The translations under genes were made by a program, and so were the position numbers. A stretch of 64,000 nt of DNA. Origin: DATFTE01 sp963802575 (GTDB taxonomy: Bacteria; Acidobacteriota; Terriglobia; Terriglobales; Acidobacteriaceae). Position 1 is the stretch's first letter; each line of letters opens with the position of its first letter. The stretch is from positions 620,001 to 684,000 of the forward strand of contig CAWDJF010000004.1 in NCBI GenBank assembly GCA_963802575.1, given 5' to 3'. Below, piece after piece: positions 1-6,851 of the stretch. The notes under the pieces are model-generated. The model was not told the DNA's origin. It did no database searches and saw nothing but the letters and a program-made list of their open reading frames with translations.

Positions 1-185
1 TTGTTCGCCATCGTCTCGGGCGTCGCGCCCGGATAGTTCACCTGCACCTGAATCACCGGATAGTCGACCGCGGGCAGATCGTTCACCGGCAGTCGGAAGT
101 ACGCGAGCACTCCGAACAGGATGACCGAGACCGTCAGCGCCACGGTCATGACCGGACGGCGAATGAAGGGTTCGGAAAGATTCAC
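1..185 (-). CDS. RND efflux pump inner-membrane subunit (AcrB/MdtB-like), N-terminus only
   Basis: The reading frame starts at a GTG and encodes the typical start of an RND pump: a short cytoplasmic helix with FIRRPVMTVALT, the first membrane helix, then LPVNDLPAVDYPVIQV and YPGA. About 61 residues are visible and the rest lies beyond the left edge. RND pumps drive proton-coupled export through a periplasmic adaptor. An AAGGAGG ribosome site lies 6 bases before the GTG, and the start overlaps the stop of the adaptor gene (GTGA), which indicates translational coupling. Substrate cannot be told from this fragment. Confidence 0.9.
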   Translation of the reverse strand, partial: MNLSEPFIRRPVMTVALTVSVILFGVLAYFRLPVNDLPAVDYPVIQVQVNYPGATPETMAN

Positions 186-1378
186 GACTGGCCTCCTTGC
201 TTGTCAGTCCCGCCAGCCGGACTCTGCGGATTCGTCCCTGGCGTATCGACACGAACTTTTCCTCCCGGCCGGACGGTCAACTGGCCGGTCACCACCACTC
301 GTTCGTTCGGCTGCAAACCGCTGAGTGACGACCACGTCTTCCCCCTGACGCTGGCCCAACGTGATCGGCCGCAGTTCCGCGGTGTCATCGTCCTTGACTA
401 CGTAGACGAACGGACCTTTCTGGCTGATCTGCGTAGCCTGATTGGGAATCAGCACCGCGCCTTTCTGCGTAGCCAGCACCAGCTTCACGTCCACAAATTG
501 CCCCGGCCAGAAGTGGCGGTCGGGGTTGGCCAACGGTCGCGCGCAGGTTCACCGTGCCGGTGCCGTTCTGTACGGCGTTGTCGAGAAATTCAACTTTGCC
601 ATACTCGCGCTCCGTTCTCTGGGTCTGAAGGCAAGCCGAACCAGCGCCTTCAAGGTTCCGCGTGCCATCTGCTTTCTGCACCTGCCGGAAGATCGCCTTC
701 GGTGATCGTGAAGTTCGCGTAGATCGGATCGAGCCGCTGAATCGAGCAGCAGGGACGTGCTGTTGGCCTGCACGACATTTCCCACATCCACCAGGCGCGC
801 GCCCGCGCGACCATTGATCGGCGAGTGGATGTAGCAGTATTCGAGATTGAGCTTCGCGGTTTCGAGCGCCGCCTCCGCGGCGTCCACCTGCGCCTGATTC
901 ACGTCGACAGCGTTCTTCTTTGTGTCGTAGTCCTGCTTGGAGATCGCCCGGCTGCGCGATGACTTCCTCGTCGCGCGAGAACTGAATCTTCGCAAGTTCC
1001 AGCGCCGCCTTCGCCTGCGCGAGAGTCGCCTGCGCCGAATCGAGTTGCGCCTTAAAGGGACGCGGATCGATCACAAACAGCAGCTGACCCTTGCTTCAGG
1101 TTCTCGCCGTCCTGGAAATGGCGCTCCGTGATTCGTCCGCCGACCTGCGGCGTCACCGTCACCGATTCGAAGGCCGCATTCCTGCCGATCTCGTCCAGGT
1201 ACCGGGGAACATCCTGTGAACTCGCAGGCGCCACCGTCACCAATGGCGGCGGCAAAGACGGCGCAGCCTGTACCTGATTGCGGCCGCACCCTAACGTCGC
1301 CCACATCATCAATAACAGCGGAAATATTCCAAAAACGCGGTATCCGAATTTCAAAACAGTTCTCTCCGAAGTCATCAT
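182..1378 (-). pseudogene. RND efflux periplasmic adaptor (AcrA/MdtA-like), interrupted by many frame changes
   Basis: Translation in turn through all three frames gives a recognisable membrane-fusion protein. It has a lipoprotein-type signal peptide (lipobox-like ATLGC), a first beta strand QVGGRITERHF, an alpha-hairpin (AQLDSAQATLAQAKAALELAK, then VDAAEAALETAKLNLEYC), the lipoyl half IHSPINGRAG, and a beta-barrel and C-terminal end (FWPGQFVDVKLVL, GLQPNERVVVTGQL). No single frame runs through. Shifts are visible near 1089, 949, 740, at least two between 620 and 700, and near 520 and 330. Conserved residues are intact between shifts, which suggests indel errors at a contig end rather than an old pseudogene, but decay cannot be excluded. 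Start taken at one of two adjacent ATGs (1378/1375). Confidence 0.75.
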
Positions 1379-1414
1379 CGCCATCCCCACTCGCGTTGCA
1401 CGTTGAATTTTTGT

Positions 1415-1963
1415 TTAGTTTGAGACCGGCACGCCGCTATTCAGCGTTTCCCCGGTATGCATCACGTTGAATTCGCCGGCGGCTGCCAAGCGATCGATCG
1501 CTCGCGCCCGTGCATTTACCACAGCTGGCCGCGAGGAACCCAATAGGATTGAGCAGTCCTGAACCGAATAGCCCTCAAGCACCGACATCACGAAGACAAA
1601 CCGCTCCAGAGTGTCGAGTTCGAGAATCGCTCTCAAGCGCGGTTCGATTTGCGCTCCCGTTCTTCTATTTGACGTAATTTCACTTAGAATGGCTGGCCCT
1701 GACAATTGAATTGCTTGTTGCACGATCGCACGGCGAGCCCACGACCGCGCCCATTCCTTGAACACGGCATTCCCTTCCACGCAGTCCCCGATGCCAGCGA
1801 CAAAGCACTGCTCCGCTTTCTCCGCGTCCGCGGTCAGCAAAAAGCCGAGCAGGTAAAGACTGTCCATCTCGTCGGCAAAGATCCGGCAAAAATCGGCACC
1901 GGTCGTATAGGTGGTGGATCCGGTCAAAGCAACCTGGCTGGCTTGGGACACATTTACCTCCAT
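1415..1963 (-). CDS. Sigma-70 region-4-like protein of unknown role
   Basis: About 182 residues. The C-terminal third (LERFVFVMSVLEGYSVQDCSIL, then SSRPAVVNARARAIDRL) looks like sigma-factor region 4 with its helix-turn-helix. The N-terminal part (TGADFCRIFADEMDSLYLLGFLL) does not match a region 2 that I recognise, so it is probably not a working sigma factor. The ATG at 1963 overlaps the stop of the STAS gene (TAATG). A GTG at 1951 has a GGAGG five bases upstream and is an equally good start, and an in-frame ATG also exists at 2014. It lies in a leftward set with the STAS gene and the RND efflux genes. A regulatory link is inferred from context only. Confidence 0.7.
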   Translation of the reverse strand: MEVNVSQASQVALTGSTTYTTGADFCRIFADEMDSLYLLGFLLTADAEKAEQCFVAGIGDCVEGNAVFKEWARSWARRAIVQQAIQLSGPAILSEITSNRRTGAQIEPRLRAILELDTLERFVFVMSVLEGYSVQDCSILLGSSRPAVVNARARAIDRLAAAGEFNVMHTGETLNSGVPVSN

Positions 1964-2283
1964 TAATCGTTGGAACTTGCCGGTTGATGCAAGCGTACGT
2001 TTGAACCGTGACATCTTCGCGCCAATTTCCTGAGCATGTGTTTGATCAGAATTCCGTCGCAGGAAAATTTTGCTCCCTGCTGCATCAAATCCGAGAGAGT
2101 GCCTTCCGCATCACAACTAATGACAGTCACGTCCGTCAGATCAACCACCAACTTGCGGCCATCGAGAGTCTCGCTGGCGGTACGAAAGGCTTCCCGCAAC
2201 TCCCCCAGCCAAGGTTCCACTAACTTTCCCTCCAGAACCAGCTTGCGTTGTGTTCGGGTGTCGATCGTTGAAATGCGTAGCAT
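1963..2283 (-). CDS. STAS-domain protein (anti-sigma-factor-antagonist-like)
   Basis: About 106 residues with the STAS pattern: KLVLEGKLVEPWLGEL, then RKLVVDLTDVTVISCDAEGT. In SpoIIAA-type proteins the position after the DLTDV strand carries the phosphorylated Ser/Thr. Here the loop reads VISCDAEG, with Ser present but Cys next to it, so phosphorylation is uncertain. Start chosen at the ATG at 2283, which has AGAGGA five bases upstream; a GTG start at 2301 is possible. First gene of the leftward set with the sigma-like gene and the efflux genes. A -24/-12 type promoter and TGTCG inverted repeats lie upstream. Confidence 0.8.
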   Translation of the reverse strand: MLRISTIDTRTQRKLVLEGKLVEPWLGELREAFRTASETLDGRKLVVDLTDVTVISCDAEGTLSDLMQQGAKFSCDGILIKHMLRKLARRCHGSNVRLHQPASSND

Positions 2284-2311
2284 GTTTGTCCTCTGAGTCA
2301 CAGGTGGTAGG

Positions 2312-2326
2312 GCAAAGCAAGTTCCA
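2312..2326 (-). promoter_or_regulatory. Sigma-54 -24/-12 promoter candidate for the STAS/efflux operon
   Basis: Read on the minus strand the site is TGGAACTTGCTTTGC. It carries the invariant GG and GC with exact spacing and a full TTGC, against the consensus TGGCACG-N4-TTGC. It lies 29 bases before the STAS start, and the inverted TGTCG sites lie 70-120 bases further upstream, the usual geometry for an enhancer-binding activator. Confidence 0.55.
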
Positions 2327-2387
2327 AAGCTAAGTTGTTCTTAAGTCCTTGCGTTTAATGGATTATCAATTTCGACGAAGCCGTTTT

Positions 2388-2447
2388 TGTCGAGAAATGT
2401 CGAAAGATTCTTCGACACTTGTCGAAGCAAATCTAGATGGATCGACA
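2388..2447. promoter_or_regulatory. Cluster of TGTCGA sites (candidate upstream activator sequence)
   Basis: At 2398-2417 the 20-mer TGTCGAAAGATTCTTCGACA is an inverted repeat with 7-bp perfect arms. A wider TGTCGA...TCGACA pair spans 2420-2447, and another TGTCGA lies at 2388-2393. The same motif recurs at 2769-2787 and 4937-4975, flanking the sigma-54 activator gene. Assignment as that protein's binding site is an inference. Confidence 0.55.
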
Positions 2448-2469
2448 TATCTTGAGAGAAAGCGAGACG

Positions 2470-2649
2470 TCATGCAGAGCGGCGAATCGCCTGCCTATGA
2501 CTCTGTGGGCTTGGTAACTCGATCAACATTCCCCTGCGCCCAGTTCGTGGGGCAGAGTGACGTCGCGAATCTTGCAAGAGCGCTTTTAGGAACGTCAGCA
2601 GAAAAACTGTCGCCGCCCCGCAGATTCCGGTAAGTACAATCTCAACCAC
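2470..2649 (-). CDS. Possible small single-helix membrane protein (59 aa)
   Basis: A GTG-started frame of 59 codons encodes a convincing hydrophobic helix near its start (VVEIVLTGICGAATVFLLTF) followed by a basic segment (LKALLQDSRR), the pattern of a small inner-membrane protein with positive inside charges. The tail after that is low-value sequence. The frame stays open further upstream (to about 2754) without a normal start codon, and no clear ribosome site precedes the GTG. A weak -24/-12 element lies just before it, which would make the message leaderless. I do not recognise a family. Confidence 0.4.
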   Translation of the reverse strand: MVEIVLTGICGAATVFLLTFLKALLQDSRRHSAPRTGRRGMLIELPSPQSHRQAIRRSA

Positions 2650-2662
2650 GACCGGATAAGCT

Positions 2663-2677
2663 GCACGAAGCGGGCCA
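2663..2677 (-). promoter_or_regulatory. Second -24/-12 type element, leftward
   Basis: Minus strand TGGCCCGCTTCGTGC keeps the GG and GC dinucleotides at sigma-54 spacing and 12 of the usual letters. A TGTCG inverted repeat lies about 100 bases upstream at 2769-2787. Its expected start point would be near 2651, almost on the GTG of the 59-codon frame, so the target is unclear. Confidence 0.35.
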
Positions 2678-2768
2678 AAAACCGGATGTGACGCAGGTGC
2701 CTGATTTTCTCGGAATTGATCGAACGACAGATTGAGGATCTGACGATCTAGCGGTCACACTTCGTCAG

Positions 2769-2787
2769 GTGTCGAATGCTACGACAC
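2769..2787. promoter_or_regulatory. TGTCG inverted repeat at the 3' end of the activator gene
   Basis: GTGTCG-AATGCTA-CGACAC is a 6-bp perfect inverted repeat overlapping the stop codon region of the sigma-54 activator. It has the same half-site as the clusters at 2388-2447 and 4937-4975. Confidence 0.5.
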
Positions 2788-4824
2788 TTTTCGCGGATCG
2801 ATACCCAACTTCTTCATGCGCGAGATCAGCGTTGTCCGCTTGATCCCCATCTTTGTGGCCGCACCGTTCGGTCCGGCTACGCGTCCGTTAGTGTCCTTCA
2901 GCACGCGAATAATTTCGTCGCGCTCGCCCGACTCACGCGAGTTGGGCGGAGGAGCGGCGGCGATGGTTCGCCTTAACTCAGAAACTGGGATTTCCAACGC
3001 GCTACCGTGCGTAAGTATCACGGCACGCTCGACAAAGTTTTCCAACTCGCGAATATTCCCCGGCCAGTGCCAGCTCGATAACGTTTTCAGCGCCACCGCA
3101 GGAATCGACTCGATCTTTTTCTCCATCCGCCGCCCATACTTTTGGGCGAAATACCGCACCAGTAACGGGATATCCTCCGGGCGCTCGCGCAACGGGGGAA
3201 TGCGGATAGGAAACACGTTGAGCCTGTAATAAAGATCGCTGCGGAATTCGCGGTCTTCAATCATCTTTTCGAGATCGCGATTCGTCGCCGCCACCAGCCT
3301 GACATTCACCTTCTTCGTCCGCGTGCTGCCCAACCGCTCGAACTCTCGCTCCTGCAAAGCCCGCAGCAGCTTCGGTTGAATCTCAAGAGGGATATCACCG
3401 ACCTCGTCAAGAAACAAAGTTCCCTCGTCTGCCAGTTCAAGACGCCCCAACTTCTGAGAAATCGCGCCCGTGAACGCGCCGCGCTCATGTCCGAATAGTT
3501 CGCTTTCGAGCAATCCCGTGGGGATGGCGGCACAGTTCAATTTCACGAAGGTGCGATCCTTGCGCCGGCTGCGATCGTGGATCGCACGCGCAATCAATTC
3601 CTTGCCAGTCCCAGTTTCGCCCAGCAGAATCACAGTCGAATCGCTTGGAGCAACCGTCTCCACCAGTCGCAAAACATTACGCAGCGCCGAACTCTGCCCT
3701 ACGATTCCTTCGAAATCCATTTCGCCGCGGATTTCGTCTTCCAGATACAGCTTCTCCTGCGCCAGTTTGTCTTTCAGTTCGGCAATCTCGCCGTAAGCCA
3801 GCGCATTTTCCATCGCAATCGCGACTTGATGAGCCACCTGAGTCAGGAAAGCCACTTCGTCATCGTCGAAAGCATTCTCTTGGCGTCGCGCAAGCGCCAG
3901 TACGCCCAGCAGGCGGTTGCGGCTCACGAGTCCAATGTCGCAGAACGAGTTCATCCCCTCGCCAGATGCTTTCGCGTACATCTCCGGAGGAACTTCCGCA
4001 GGATCGAGACGGTTCAGTACGAACGGTTTTCCCGTCTTAAACGTCTCGCCAGGCATGGTTCCTTCCACCGGAATCTCGATGCCTTCCAGGAAGAAGCCCT
4101 TGCTGTCTGGAAAATCGAGGGTATGCACCCGCAGATTCTTGCCCTCTGCATCCGGCAGCATGATGGCGGCGGCGTCACACTGCATGACCCGGCGAACAAT
4201 GCTCGAGATGACCTGCAAAAGCTCATCAAATTCAAGATTGGAAACGACCTGATTCGTAAGCTCGAGAATCAGCTTCAGGCGGTCCTGCGCGCGCTTCGAT
4301 GAGTAAAGATTGACGGCCGCATCGATCGCCAGCGCCATCTGATCGGCCAGGAGGCGGAGAAATTCGACCTCCTTCTCTGGATAACAATGCGCTCGCTTGC
4401 TGCCCAGGCTGATGACGCCCAGGCGGCGTTCGCCTCTTGCCAGCGGCAACGTGCAGGAAGATGCAATTCCCCGCTCGCCTAGAAATTGTCTGTGCGCCGG
4501 GAAACGCGTCTCTCGATTCCAATCGTTAGCAATGAAAACCTCCTGGCTGCGATGTGCCCACGACACCGGGCCATCGTCCTCGAGAGCCGTTTCGTCGAGG
4601 CGCTCCCCGTTCACTTCAAGTAATTGCCAGTCGACGGAATTTGTTTCGGAATCGAATGACACCACCTGCAAATAGTCGAACGACACCACCTCCCGCAACT
4701 GCCGCGAGAGTTCGTTGCCGGCGTTTTCACAATCGTTGCAGGTCGCAATCGACCTTCCAGCCCGCAGCAGAGCCTCATAGCGAGCCGTCTGATTTATGGG
4801 GATGATGCGTGCCACCGTTGCCAT
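2779..4824 (-). CDS. Sigma-54-dependent transcriptional activator, GAF-GAF-AAA+-Fis (FhlA/NorR-like)
   Basis: The 681 residues divide into two GAF sensor domains (about 13-170 and 183-345), a short charged linker, and the AAA+ ATPase with Walker A GETGTGKE (402-409), the sigma-54 contact loop GAFTGA (449-454) and Walker B LFLDEVGD. They end in a Fis-type helix-turn-helix (about 634-675, NGAATKMGIKRTTLISRMKKLG). Such proteins bind upstream enhancer sites and remodel sigma-54 polymerase when the GAF domains sense a ligand. There is no receiver domain, so control is probably by a small molecule or redox signal. TGTCG inverted repeats flank the gene on both sides and precede sigma-54-like promoters in both directions, which fits a local regulator of the leftward efflux set and the divergent barrel gene. 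Confidence 0.93.
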   Translation of the reverse strand: MATVARIIPINQTARYEALLRAGRSIATCNDCENAGNELSRQLREVVSFDYLQVVSFDSETNSVDWQLLEVNGERLDETALEDDGPVSWAHRSQEVFIANDWNRETRFPAHRQFLGERGIASSCTLPLARGERRLGVISLGSKRAHCYPEKEVEFLRLLADQMALAIDAAVNLYSSKRAQDRLKLILELTNQVVSNLEFDELLQVISSIVRRVMQCDAAAIMLPDAEGKNLRVHTLDFPDSKGFFLEGIEIPVEGTMPGETFKTGKPFVLNRLDPAEVPPEMYAKASGEGMNSFCDIGLVSRNRLLGVLALARRQENAFDDDEVAFLTQVAHQVAIAMENALAYGEIAELKDKLAQEKLYLEDEIRGEMDFEGIVGQSSALRNVLRLVETVAPSDSTVILLGETGTGKELIARAIHDRSRRKDRTFVKLNCAAIPTGLLESELFGHERGAFTGAISQKLGRLELADEGTLFLDEVGDIPLEIQPKLLRALQEREFERLGSTRTKKVNVRLVAATNRDLEKMIEDREFRSDLYYRLNVFPIRIPPLRERPEDIPLLVRYFAQKYGRRMEKKIESIPAVALKTLSSWHWPGNIRELENFVERAVILTHGSALEIPVSELRRTIAAAPPPNSRESGERDEIIRVLKDTNGRVAGPNGAATKMGIKRTTLISRMKKLGIDPRKVS

Positions 4825-4936
4825 GAAATACCCGACCCCAGACTACTGTGGTGTGCAACTGCGCGGACGCCTTCCGCAGAAAAGCCCCCACGCTAGAATT
4901 ATCTGATGTGACGGGCCGCCAGAAGGGTTCTGAAAG

Positions 4937-4975
4937 TGTCGTCAATGCTCGACATTTGTCGAACCCCGCTGTCGA
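4937..4975. promoter_or_regulatory. TGTCG site cluster between the activator and the barrel gene
   Basis: The inverted repeat TGTCGTCAATGCTCGACA lies at 4937-4954, with two more direct TGTCGA half-sites at 4957 and 4970. The cluster is about 90-130 bases upstream of the -24/-12 element at 5064, a standard enhancer distance. The rest of the 341-base gap (4825-5165) holds no gene. Confidence 0.55.
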
Positions 4976-5063
4976 AAACATCGTCAACCCTCTCGCGCTT
5001 CTGTTCTTCCAGTGACCTGCAACCAACATCCACTCAAGGACTTCCGGCTCATCTGGAAGCTTT

Positions 5064-5078
5064 TGGCACTTCGGATGC
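5064..5078 (+). promoter_or_regulatory. Sigma-54 -24/-12 promoter candidate for the outer-membrane barrel gene
   Basis: TGGCACTTCGGATGC matches TGGCACG-N4-TTGC at all but two positions, with correct GG-GC spacing. It lies 88 bases before the start codon at 5166 and downstream of the TGTCG cluster. Confidence 0.6.
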
Positions 5079-5165
5079 CTCAGTCAGCTGCTCTAACGGA
5101 CACCGGGTCAATCTAGATTCATGACACCGGGCCACAATTTGTACGGATACATGGAGGAGTAAAAG

Positions 5166-5771
5166 ATGCGTAGATTATTTGTCATCATTGCTGCCATTGC
5201 TATGTTGGCGGTTGGGGCAGTAGCTCAGGAAGGCCGCTCGGAGATCAGCCTGCAAGGCACCGGCTTTTTTACCAAGGACACAACCGGACAAGGGAATCTG
5301 CAGCGCAGCACCGAAACCGGCGGATTCCTCGTCGGCTATCGCTACCACTTCAATCGCTGGCTCGCTGCGGAAACGGTTTACGGCTATAACCGCAACACTC
5401 AGCAATTCTTTACCGGCGGCGGAGTTTCACGAGTTCAGGCCAACGCCCACCAGGCCACCGGCGGCGTGGTGGTCAATCTGCCTCTGCCCTCTCGGTTCAA
5501 ATTCAGCCCCTACGTACTGGCTGAAGGAGGAGCCTTGGTGTTCGACCCTACCGGCAACGCATTCGCCAGCATCGCGGGAGCACAGACTCAAACCACTGGA
5601 GTGTTTGTCTACGGCGGCGGGGCTGACTTCCCGATCGTGAAACACATTTCTCTACGCGCCGAATATCGCGGGTTGGTCTACAACGCGCCCGACTTCGGCT
5701 TCCGGAACCTGAACACCAACACCATCACTCACACGGCGCAACCTTCCGCTGGGATTGTGTTCCGATTCTAA
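5166..5771 (+). CDS. Outer-membrane beta-barrel protein (OmpA/OmpW-like small barrel)
   Basis: 201 residues. A clear signal peptide (MRRLFVIIAAIAMLAVGAVAQ) is followed by alternating-residue strands (FLVGYRYHFNRWLAAETVYGY, HQATGGVVVNLPL, VYGGGADFPIVKHISLRAEYRGL), and the protein ends with Phe (AGIVFRF), the barrel-assembly signal. It resembles the outer-membrane beta-barrel family of 8-stranded proteins; the ligand is unknown. Ribosome site GGAGGAG lies 7 bases before the ATG. A sigma-54-like promoter and activator sites lie upstream and an intrinsic terminator follows, so it is probably a single-gene unit. Divergence from the activator gene suggests it is the activator's main target. Confidence 0.85.
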   Translation: MRRLFVIIAAIAMLAVGAVAQEGRSEISLQGTGFFTKDTTGQGNLQRSTETGGFLVGYRYHFNRWLAAETVYGYNRNTQQFFTGGGVSRVQANAHQATGGVVVNLPLPSRFKFSPYVLAEGGALVFDPTGNAFASIAGAQTQTTGVFVYGGGADFPIVKHISLRAEYRGLVYNAPDFGFRNLNTNTITHTAQPSAGIVFRF

Positions 5772-5789
5772 ACGGAAAGCGCTTCCCCA

Positions 5790-5830
5790 AAGAACCCGTC
5801 GAGATGCTCTCGGCGGGTTCTTTACTTTTC
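5790..5830 (+). terminator. Rho-independent terminator of the barrel gene
   Basis: AAAGAACCCG pairs with CGGGTTCTTT across a short loop, followed by a T-rich run (CTTTACTTTTC). It begins 19 bases after the stop codon. Confidence 0.85.
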
Positions 5831-5849
5831 TAAGGACCTAGTTACGCTT

Positions 5850-6083
5850 CGCTGAAAGTCAGCAGGATATCAACGGCGGGACCAGGTCCGGCTTGACGTA
5901 GCGGTTCACCAGAAAGCGCTTGCCGTCTTTGGTTACATCGGAGGATAAAGATATCGGTCGAGGAAATCAGGGCGCGGCAGTGAATCTGAAACAGAGGCAT
6001 GGGCTGTCCAGTAGCAAGGTCGTTTCGCTGTCGACCGGAACCGCCATCAGCCTGCCGCTCGCTGCGCTGCAATCCAGTAGAGG
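5850..6083 (-). pseudogene. Decayed C-terminal remnant of a PD40/TolB-like (WD40-type) protein
   Basis: Read on the minus strand in two frames, this stretch gives LMAVPVDS, then TGQPMPLFQ, then DVTKDGKRFLVNRYVKPD. That is the closing signature of the beta-propeller repeat region found behind many acidobacterial serine/threonine kinases and TolB-like proteins (usually LMAVPV...PQPLF...YDVSADGQRFL). The frames do not join and no upstream part remains, so this looks like a gene relic. Identification is from recalled family signatures, not a search. Confidence 0.55.
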
Positions 6084-6107
6084 CTTTTTACTGTTGTTTG
6101 AATCTGG

Positions 6108-6181
6108 TGGCGGCGGTAGGACTCGAACCTACGACCTACGGATTATGAGACCGTCGCTCTAACCACCTGAGCTACACCGCC
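6108..6181 (-). tRNA. tRNA-Met (anticodon CAT, elongator type)
   Basis: 74 bases fold as a full cloverleaf on the minus strand: acceptor GGCGGTG with CGCCGCC, D-arm GCTCAGGTGGTTAGAGC, anticodon loop CTCATAA with a five-pair stem, and T-arm GTAGG-TTCGAGT-CCTAC, with discriminator A. The CTCATAA loop and G1:C72 pair fit elongator Met rather than initiator. A lysidine-modified tRNA-Ile2 also reads CAT and cannot be fully excluded. CCA is not encoded. Confidence 0.93.
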
Positions 6182-6321
6182 ACAATGAGGGAGATCAACC
6201 GGATGGGTGAGGCTGGAATCAAGTCGATGCCTGGCTCGTCTTCCCTCGATTCCGCTCTGTAATTCTACACGGAACGGGCTGTGCGGAGTAGGGGTTCGTC
6301 GACCTCGCGGAATTGGCGCAG

Positions 6322-6347
6322 AAAAAAGCCCCCGATTTTTCGGGGGC
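6322..6347 (-). terminator. Intrinsic terminator of the Asp/His-tail gene
   Basis: On the minus strand GCCCCCGA-AAAA-TCGGGGGC is followed directly by TTTTTT, 23 bases after the stop codon. Confidence 0.9.
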
Positions 6348-6369
6348 AGGTTTTCCTGAGACGTTGGGT

Positions 6370-6729
6370 CTAGTGGTGATCGTGATCGTCGTGATCGTGA
6401 TCGTCGTGATCGCGGTCGTCATGATCCCAATCACGCTGATCGTGCCACTGGTGCGTGCGACCATCCCACCATCCATGATACTGACTCCAGCAGCGGTCGC
6501 GCTCGGCATCCAGATCGCGGCGGCGCTCCGCAGCCTCGCCGCTGCGCTCGCCGTGCTTGCGAATCGCATCATCAAGGCGGGCTTCCGCTTTCTCGACGCG
6601 GTGCTGGCATTTCGCGCGATCGTCATCTGCGTGCATGAGTGGCACGGCACCCAGCGCCAGTACCGCAGTCATGGTGGCCACTGCGGCTGTCGATTTTCCT
6701 AATTTCAGGCTTTTCTGCAATATGTTCAA
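6370..6729 (-). CDS. Secreted small protein with Asp/His-rich tail
   Basis: About 119 residues. A TTG start with GGAGG five bases upstream gives a signal peptide (TAAVATMTAVLALGAVPLMHA), a charged helical middle with regular Arg/Glu spacing (HRVEKAEARLDDAIRKHG), and a tail made of repeated DHD/DRD/DHH units encoded by short tandem GTGATC-type repeats. The tail could bind divalent metal such as zinc or nickel, but that is an inference from composition. No family recognised. A strong terminator follows. The longer frame from an upstream start lacks a signal peptide at its beginning and is less likely. Confidence 0.7.
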   Translation of the reverse strand: MNILQKSLKLGKSTAAVATMTAVLALGAVPLMHADDDRAKCQHRVEKAEARLDDAIRKHGERSGEAAERRRDLDAERDRCWSQYHGWWDGRTHQWHDQRDWDHDDRDHDDHDHDDHDHH

Positions 6730-6851
6730 AGAATCCTCCTCCGAACTCCACGGCCTTAGAAACGCAAAAACCATTTCCGGTTGCCTTGCCAGCGCGACGA
6801 ACCCGCGGACAGAACTATACTGATCCGGCGGCAACAAGCCGCACAGCCATC

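Noticed and set aside
2349..2633. Plus-strand frame of 94 codons between the STAS and activator genes
   Set aside because: Its first part is made of the TGTCGA regulatory sites, it has no ribosome site, and the composition is unlike the neighbours.
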